DNA of 64,000 nt, taken from NCBI GenBank assembly GCA_003439945.1, contig QVRM01003919.1:1-64000 (forward strand). Direction: 5' to 3'. Below the pieces are notes generated by a model. That model did not search any database, was not told the DNA's origin, and saw only the letters and a program-made list of their open reading frames with translations. Below are positions 48,043 through 56,800 of the stretch, piece by piece. This stretch comes from Dermanyssus gallinae. Lineage: Eukaryota > Arthropoda > Arachnida > Mesostigmata > Dermanyssidae. The position numbers were made by a program, and so were the translations under genes. Position 1 is the stretch's first letter, and every line of letters starts with the position of its first letter.

Positions 48043-50816
48043 TATGTTTGTACACGAAACGATGCCTATATTAAAACTAAAATAAAATACGTTGTCTGTC
48101 ATGAATGCATGCAACGTTGGGGACGTATCGTCGTTAGTACGCAATTATGATCACGGATGGCGGTATGTTCTACCTTAGGCCGCGCATGATCGAGTGGAGA
48201 GGCGAAAAAGATCGACCACACGTCTTCACACGGCTTCCGGCCTAATGGCGATAGCCATTTCTGCGGACTGCACACACTGAATGGTACTACCTATTGAGTC
48301 CCTCGAAGCTGCAATATTCTAAAGATGGGTGCCACCCTCGCGTCGTTGGTTAAATAACAAAAATCTTTTTGGAACAAGGGTTTTGTATCAATATATAGAT
48401 GCGTCCTAACGTTTGTGTCCTATATTGCCCCCGTTGCCGACCCCGCTCACGCAAGTCGTGGCCGGAGGCTCAATTTAAGCCCATTAGGCATTGTCCTACA
48501 ACTACCACGAGAGTGGCTAGTATACTCTCCATAGTTAACATCACGTATGTGGTTTATGAATGCCGCCTGGAAGCGTTGGTAAACCGATGTCGTATGTAGA
48601 TCGCCAAGTATGTAAATATATCAATATAAATAAATATGACATCTCTTCTTACTTACTCGGCAACTACGCCACGCAGCACCATCACTTTGTTACGAGAATG
48701 GTGGGCATTCAATTTGCTATTGCCTGAGAGTAGTCTTTTGGACGTACACTTCTAATCGCAATAGCAAAATTGTACGTTTTGTGCACATACAAGCGTTAGC
48801 GTAAGACATAACAACATATAGACTGTTTATGACTTTCCTTTATCTGGCTACTCCTCTTCCGCTACGCAAGCTGCTAGCAAAGTGTCTTTCATTACGCAGA
48901 CTTTTTCGGGTTTTTTTTTAATCGGTTTCTTCGTGCGTTGACTGCTACTGTCTGCTCGGCTATTCGTTTGTACAGAGGAGGTCGCTCTGGACGATATGAA
49001 TCGGGTGGCCCCTCCAACCACCACCGAGGCGCCACTGCATGTCGACAGTGAGCACGAGAACATTGTGATCCACGCGAGGCGAAGACGGCGGCGGCGCCGA
49101 CGTGCGGCCGATGGCGGTATCAAATACATCGAGACGGGCATCTTCGTCGATCGCCACATGTACGACGCAGTCGAGAAGATGAAACCGCCGAACACGGTCG
49201 CGGCCATCGTCAACGTTGTGATGGCCATCCTGCACCAGGTTCAGCTCATCTACGAGTACCAGTCGATGAAGGCCTACGACTTCAAACTGATCGTTGTCAA
49301 GTTTGAAATTCTGAGGAACACAAAGGTGCGATCTCCACACAAAGAGCGTGGCTTGATCGGAAGCTGTAGGAGCTACTGTTTTTTACTGTAGTAGCTACAT
49401 TTCTCTTTATATATATACATTTTTTTAAATAAAAACGTTGTCAATTGAATATTAAGGGCATCAAATAGCAGTCGCCGGCTTGTGGCATATTGATGACCTT
49501 ACATGCCTGACGGCTCACATCTAGAACTAAGTTTGCGTTCGCCGATTGTACAGACATCACCAAATACAGGCGGGGGGTAACATCGATCGTTACCTCGATA
49601 ACTTCTGCGCGTGGCAGTGCAAACGGTTGCCGTCTGTTGGAAGCAAGGACCACTGGGATCACGCCATTATGCTGACCGGACTCGACATGTTCAAGATGTC
49701 GGGAAACGTCAAGAATGACAAAGTACTCGGTAAGAGCGGCTGTAATTAGTGTATTGTCAACAGATTGCCCATAAATTGCCGATGCGTAGAAAATTAAAAC
49801 GCAACCAACTTCATGTGAGTACTTAAATTGAAAAAAAAGCAACTGTTTCAGCCGTTTTTTGATACAGGTGTTTGCTGGAAACGATAAGTGGTTTTAAACC
49901 TGGTTGATCTGTTGAGCACCTACGTTTCTAAGATAATTACAACTACGTGGAAAAACTTTAATAATAATAATAATTAGCATAAGCTTACTATAAAACGTCG
50001 ATAATTATATTAGAGTAAGAAAAATTGTGCGAAAGAAATTAGTTATAAGGAAGAATATGAACAAACTTTTATTGTGTGCTACCTATGTAGCACCACCAGA
50101 CTAATGCAGTGTCATAGCGCTGCGTAGAAAAATGCCTATTTCCGAATCACATGAAATATGTTCGTAGGTAATCTACATGTAGCCACCGTGAAGAATAACT
50201 TGAACCCCATAAAATATCATATAGTCGTTCATTCAAAAATAAACATGATTGTACTGCTGTATCCTTTTGAATTAGGGCGAATACGAGGTCACGTTGGCCT
50301 ACACGAGAATACTCGCGTAAATCGTAGCGTGTTCGATGTACTTTTAACATGCATACAACTCTAAGAACATTTTAAGTACGATCTCCAGCTATTTATGTGT
50401 TAATTAATATTATAGTATTTAGAATTGACACTTGTAATGGAACACGAGGACTGATGATAGGGAGAAACACGCAAATCAATGTTTTATTGTTTTTTACGTA
50501 GTTTTACTGTATCTCGATTAACACACGCTGGGCTGAAAAATGGTTCGAGTACTTGGTCTCCAGTAGCTGGATTTACGCACTCACATACTTTGTTAATAAG
50601 CGAGTTATAACTCCAGACCCACCCAGAAAACAAACAAGTTTATTCAAATAAGAAATTAAACAAAGTTTATTCAATGTGATCAATCATAATGATGGGAACA
50701 TGACATCTGGGTTCCTACTAATAAACATAATTAAACTTGAGTCGTGACAAAAGTTATGAAAATGATTAGTAGCTTCTTAGTTAAATTTGTCATGCAAGTG
50801 TTTTTTTTCCTCTTAG

Positions 50817-50862
<46 letters not shown>

Positions 50863-53800
50863 AAAAAGAGTTTAAGTAAGAAATATGTGTGATTTGAACG
50901 AGTTGATTTCACTCAGGTTTGGCATGGGTAAACGGAATGTGCCAATGTGCCTACAGTTGCACCATAAACGAGGGAAACTCAGCGGAAGCTGCCTTCGTGA
51001 TCGCCCACGAAATGGGACACAGGTGAGAGCACCTAGCTTAAAGGCACATACCAAGCAACGACCTTAAAAATACACCAAATCGCCCCCGTTACGTGTTCTA
51101 GACTGCTTTATCCTATTTTCAATTTTAAATTCTAGCCATTTACCAGCGTTAGCATCCAATTAATGGCTGTACTACGTTGGCTCCTATATTAACTTAGTTT
51201 TCTCGACTGTGAAAATAATGGGTCGCATGGCAGTTTCCTGCCAGAAATCCGTGGTGCAGTTCAGCGATTGATCGTCGTATTGCCCAACAATTGCCTCTTA
51301 ATAGAAATACTCCAAGTATACCAAACGTCTGTACGACTACGTTATACGCGTTTTAGTAACGCATTATTCAATTTGAGATTCAATGATATAGTTTCATTAT
51401 TAATAGTTAGATATCAACTCCTATGATGATGTTGTCATTGTTTCTGCGTGCTCATGTTATTCGATATTTTTCTTGTTATTCTCACTGTTGCTTTTGTGCT
51501 CGTCGGATGATAATCGTTGTTGGTTGGTCGGTCGCTACAATAATAACGGGAAACGTTCCGATGATCCAGCCTGGGCATGCAGCACGACGGGTCAGGAAAT
51601 TCGTGCGATAGCAACAAATACATCATGTCTGACCGAACTGGAGCTGGGAAAGTCAACTGGTCAAAATGTAGCAACGACTACGTTAAACAGGCTGAACGGT
51701 GCGTCATTTGTCTGTAACATAACCCCAAAAGTATACATAGGCAAGCAAATTACATGGCTTCAATTAAAGCAATTAGTAGACAGTCCAATTGCAGACATAA
51801 TCCCCAGCTGCCTGCTGCCGCTACTATCGCTAACCAGCCCAATAGCGTGTCCTCTTACATGTCGAATCGGCAATAGTCACGTAATTTGTGACGTATTCCA
51901 CGCAGTAATAATAGCAGTCAATCAATATAAACAGGGGGGGGGGGGCGTGTTAACGAGGTAGGCTGGTATTTGAATTGGCACGGCCATTGGTCCATTAATA
52001 AACCTAGCTATACCCAAATAAATATAAGAGTTAGACTAGAAACTACGCTTACCGCTAGATCTAGACACATTTATTTTGCCTACGCTACCAGGCGGCACTG
52101 CTAATTAGAGCAATATTGCTTTGCCTAATCGATATCGTGTCGCATGTCAATTGAATTTCAGCAAAGGACAGTATAGGTGTCTGGCCAATGAAGCCAAGCC
52201 AGCGTCACCGGCAGTCGACATAAAAAAGCTAGCCCAATTGCCGGGAGAAGAGTACCCGGCGATGCAGCAGTGCCAAATGGCCCTCAGTCCTAAACACAAG
52301 CCATACACGAAATCGTCGGCACCCTTCAACGTGAGTTGACAGAACACGCTTATTCGCCGGCCAGGTTTGATTTGACTTACAACTTTTATAAATAGCATAG
52401 CATGTTCAGATGATTTGGTAGATATATGTTTATCGTTTCCCCAACGTAAGGTCAAGGAGTGTAGTTCGCCCAACCAGAAGGGGACTTCCAAGGAAAAACT
52501 TGTGTTTCAAAAACACAAGTTTTTCCTTGGACAGCATAACGACTCAAAAGGACATCAGAGTAATGCTAGTCACCAAAGGATCAGAGAAAGACAAAGCAAT
52601 GCTGAAGAAAATGGCCGAGCAATTTCCGCTAGCCGAAAGAACCTCCAGCCTGCGGGCTGGCAGAGTTGCAGTTCTAAAAAACTGTGCACAGCTTGAAGTG
52701 GATCGTGCCGAAGCCGAAGATAATCCAGAAGACGAAGAACCCGTGGTTGGCCCTGCAACTTCGTCGAGCACATTGGTAATTGGAGTGGTTGACCCCAACG
52801 ATACAGCAGAAAAGTTTTTAGACGCTCTCTCTAAAACACTAGAAAAGGGGCATAGTCTTCAAACTCAAAGCCCCTTGGCCCTGTACATCTCTCCAGAATG
52901 GGAAGGAGATACAATTAAAAACGCAATAGAAGCATGCTGCAGAAAAACGGGATGTAAGGCTAACATCACAAAAGACGGCCTTCGCCGTGCGCAACGCGGC
53001 AGGTTGCCTCCACCAGAGATGCAGCACGAAACAATATCCATCCGCATAAAGGCGACTGAGGAGTGCTCGTCACAAGACATGATTGAAAAACTACGCCCTT
53101 TTGTCCACAAGCCAGAGGCAGGGGTGAAAATACGAACAGTGACCACAGGTAAAGATGGTGATATTATCATGAGAGTTGTGGAGGAAAAACCAGGAAGTGG
53201 TGCAACGTTTGCTGACGTGCTGCGGCAGGGAACAGGGGGAGAAGTAGACACCAGACGATGTACTGGCCCTACCATGACTGTCGTTTTGCGGGGCATCGAC
53301 CCGTTTCTAACGTCAGATAAGATTGAGAAAGAGCTACGGGAAATACTTAGGATCCACGAAGCTTCCTACATAAGAACAGAAGCTCCCAGGCCAACCAAGA
53401 ACCGAGCCGGCTGGCAGTGCCTCGTCACCTTACCAAAAGACAGGGCATGCCAGCTCTTGAACAGGAAGAATTTAAGTGTCGGAGGCACCGGCTGCAGGGC
53501 CGAGGAGTGGATTACTCTCTCTACATGCTATAAGTGTCAGGAACTAGGACACACAGCCAAAGAATGCAAAAACAAGAATGTCGTGACACAGAAATGCTTC
53601 AGATGCGGGATGGAAGGCCATTTTTCTAGTGACTGTAAAGAAGAAACCCTCAGCTGTTACATCTGCGAAGCGAAAGGGCACAAAGCTCGCACGACCGCAT
53701 GCCCCCTATATCTCAACCTCCTGCGGACAAAACTGAAGGAACGGAGGGAAGAAAGGCAGGCCAACAAACACAAGACAAAGATTACGGCCGAACACCTTGA

Positions 53801-56800
53801 GTCTGGAGAGATCGTGGCGCAACAACATTCCGAAGCAAACATCGCAAAAGGACCCTTCGATTGGAAGATACAGGGACCTAGAGGTGCGGCAAAAAGACTG
53901 ACCCAGAAGGAACCTCAAACACTTTTATAATGCATAACAAAATAAGCATAATCCAAGTCAACTGTAACAGAAGCCGGGCGGCCCATGACATGGTCGGGGA
54001 AATAACGCAACGGAGAGGGACAGACGTAGTCGCTCTTAGCGAACCAAACAAAAAGCTAGCAAAAAGAGCTAAACACTGGGTGACTGACTCCGCATACGAC
54101 ACTGCACTTATGATCAATCATACCGTAAAAATACAAAACAAGGGTAGCGGACCAGGGTTTTGCTGGATCGACGTAAAAGACGTAGGGAGAATATACTCCT
54201 GCTATATAAGCCCCAACTGTCCACACGAGGAGTTTGAACAAATCCTGGACAACCTCACGACGTCGCTTCTAAACCTGAAACCTGGAATAGGTGTGTTAAT
54301 CTCCGGAGATTTTAACTCGGCAGCGGAGATATGGGGCTCCCGGCGAACAGACAAGCGGGGCAGAACTCTTTTAGAATGGGCAGCGGCAAACGACTTATAC
54401 GTTCTTAACGACGGTAAGGAAGCAACCTTCCGGCGCCACAATTACGAATCGTACATAGACATAACACTCACGAACTCTCAGATAACGCGGAAGGTGTCAA
54501 GCTGGACGGTACTGGTGGAGGAAGAAAACCTTAGCGATCATCTCTGTGTGGAGACTCGACTAAATCTCCGAACGACTCCACCTCCTCAACAACAACAGAG
54601 AAAGAAATACAAAATAACGGATGAAGAAGAGTTTAAGGAAGTACTAGCAAACAAAATGACGCAATCCCATTTTCCCAAGACCCCGGTGCAGCTCCAGGCC
54701 ATCCTCGAGGAGGCGTGTGCAAAAACTGCCACCGTGAGGATGCACCTAAGACGGCCAGGAAAACCGCCGAAGCACTGGTGGACACAGGACATTGCCAAAA
54801 AGCGCAAAGAATGCAACAAGGCCAGAAGAGCACTGAAGCAGATTCACCGAGACAACAAAGAGCGTATGCAGGCACTGAATAGATACAGGAGAAGCAGAGT
54901 AATTCTCAAGAGCGCCATTGCTGACAGCAAAACCAAGTGCTTGCAAGAGCTCCAAGAGCAGGTCCAAGAAGACCCATGGGGAAAACCATACAGAATTGTA
55001 TGCGGTAAGAAGAAAAGAGCTGCCACGGAAGCTCTCGACGAACAGGAAACAGTAGATATTCTTACTAAGCTTTTCCCGACTCACGACATCTTCGAGAGAG
55101 CTGCATACGAAAATACACCCCAGGTAACAGAAGACGAATTCCCGGTAATCCAGCCTCTCGAGGTTCGCCTAGCAGCTGACAAGATCAAGACGGGAAAGGC
55201 CCCCGGCCCTGACGGCGTCCCTCCCGCTGCAGTCAAAATCCTGTTTAAAGAGCACCCAGCTGCAGTTGCAGAATCTCTTACCTCCGCGATAAGAACAGGA
55301 GAGTTTCCACCAACATGGAAACAGGCAGAAGTGGTCCTTATCCCCAAAGCGAATGGAGGATACCGGCCAATCTGTTTACTAAACGCCCTAGCCAAGGGCT
55401 ATGAAGCCATCATCGAAGAAAGGCTTAGGCTGTTTGCGGAGGAGTGCGGACTCTTGTCGCCGGCACAATTTGGCTTCCGTAAGCACAGATCGGCCCTAAC
55501 AGCAATCCACAGAGTCCTCAGTAGAGCTGAACAGGTGCGTGAATCCACCATCTGTACAAGACAGCTAATCATGGTCACCCTTCTGGATGTGAGGAATGCC
55601 TTCAACAGCCTACCATGGAAGACCATATTGGACACGCTTGTTCGCAAAAAAGTTCCGCCGTACCTAGTTAAGGTAATTTCTGGATACCTTAAGGAAAGGT
55701 CTGTTTCAAACGGCAACGTAGTCTTCCCCATGACAGCCGGGGTACCACAGGGCTCAATCCTAGGCCCACTGTTGTGGAACCTCGCATATGACGACGTTCT
55801 GCGGCAAACCGGCCTACCCCCGGGAATAGAACTGATTGCTTACGCTGACGATTTAGCGGTCGTAGCACAGGCTAAAACGGAGGATGAGCTCGAGCTAAAT
55901 ACAAACAAAGCATTGCACTCGACCGCGGAGTGGATGAAGGCCTCGGGGCTGGCACTCGCCCCAGAAAAAAGTGAAATAATTCTCTTAACGGGCAAAAAGA
56001 GGGTTCGACTGTTAAACATACAGGTCGCGGGACAACCAATCAGATTCGTGAATAAGGCCCGCTACCTTGGGATCACGTTGGACACGTCCATGACCGGCTT
56101 ATGGCAGATCAAGAAGGCTACGGAAAAAGCATTAAAGACGGCAAACGCTATTGCCAGGATACTTCCGAATATACATGGACCGCGGGCTCGTATAAGGAAA
56201 CTACTGATGACGGTAGCGGAGTCAATTGCGCTCTTCGGGGCTGCCGTTTGGGCCAGGGCGACTCTTAAGTCAAAAAAAGCAAAGTTGATCCTGCGCAAAA
56301 CACAGCGGATCGCAGCCCTTAGGGTAATACAAGGCTACAGAACGGTCAGCACAAACGCAGCTCTGCTGCTTGCCGGAGAAATCCCCTGGGACCTTAAGGC
56401 GTCCGAAAGACAGCGCCTGTGGGATATTGGCACACCCACAGAGAGCGACAAAGCAAGAGAGAGAAACGCCACTATAGAGAGCTGGCAAGCAGAGTGGGAC
56501 GCAATTCCCTTTGGTGCCCCCGGAAAGAGTCTCAGCAAACTGCTCCCAAACATACGAGCGTGGATAGCAAGGCCGGGAGGGGACTTAACCTTCTACCTAA
56601 CGCAGGTTCTCACGGGACATGGCAACTTCCAGTCATACCTTTACCGAATAGGGAAGGCCCCATCAGAAACATGCCTTTTTTGCAACGAAGCCGTGGAAGA
56701 CACCCCACAACACACACTCCTCAGGTGCCAGGCATGGGAAGAGGCCAGAACCATGGCAATTAGAAAGATTCGTGAGAGATGGTCCAGAGCGGGACTTACC

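Larger units (their letters stand above)
46465..48977 (+). other. Metalloprotease intron A-B
   Basis: 2.5 kb, GTAAGT donor. Holds a 13-bp-arm hairpin at 47013-47044 and (TA)n at 47318-47347, 47577-47632 and 48010-48040. No extra exon recognised. Confidence 0.75.
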
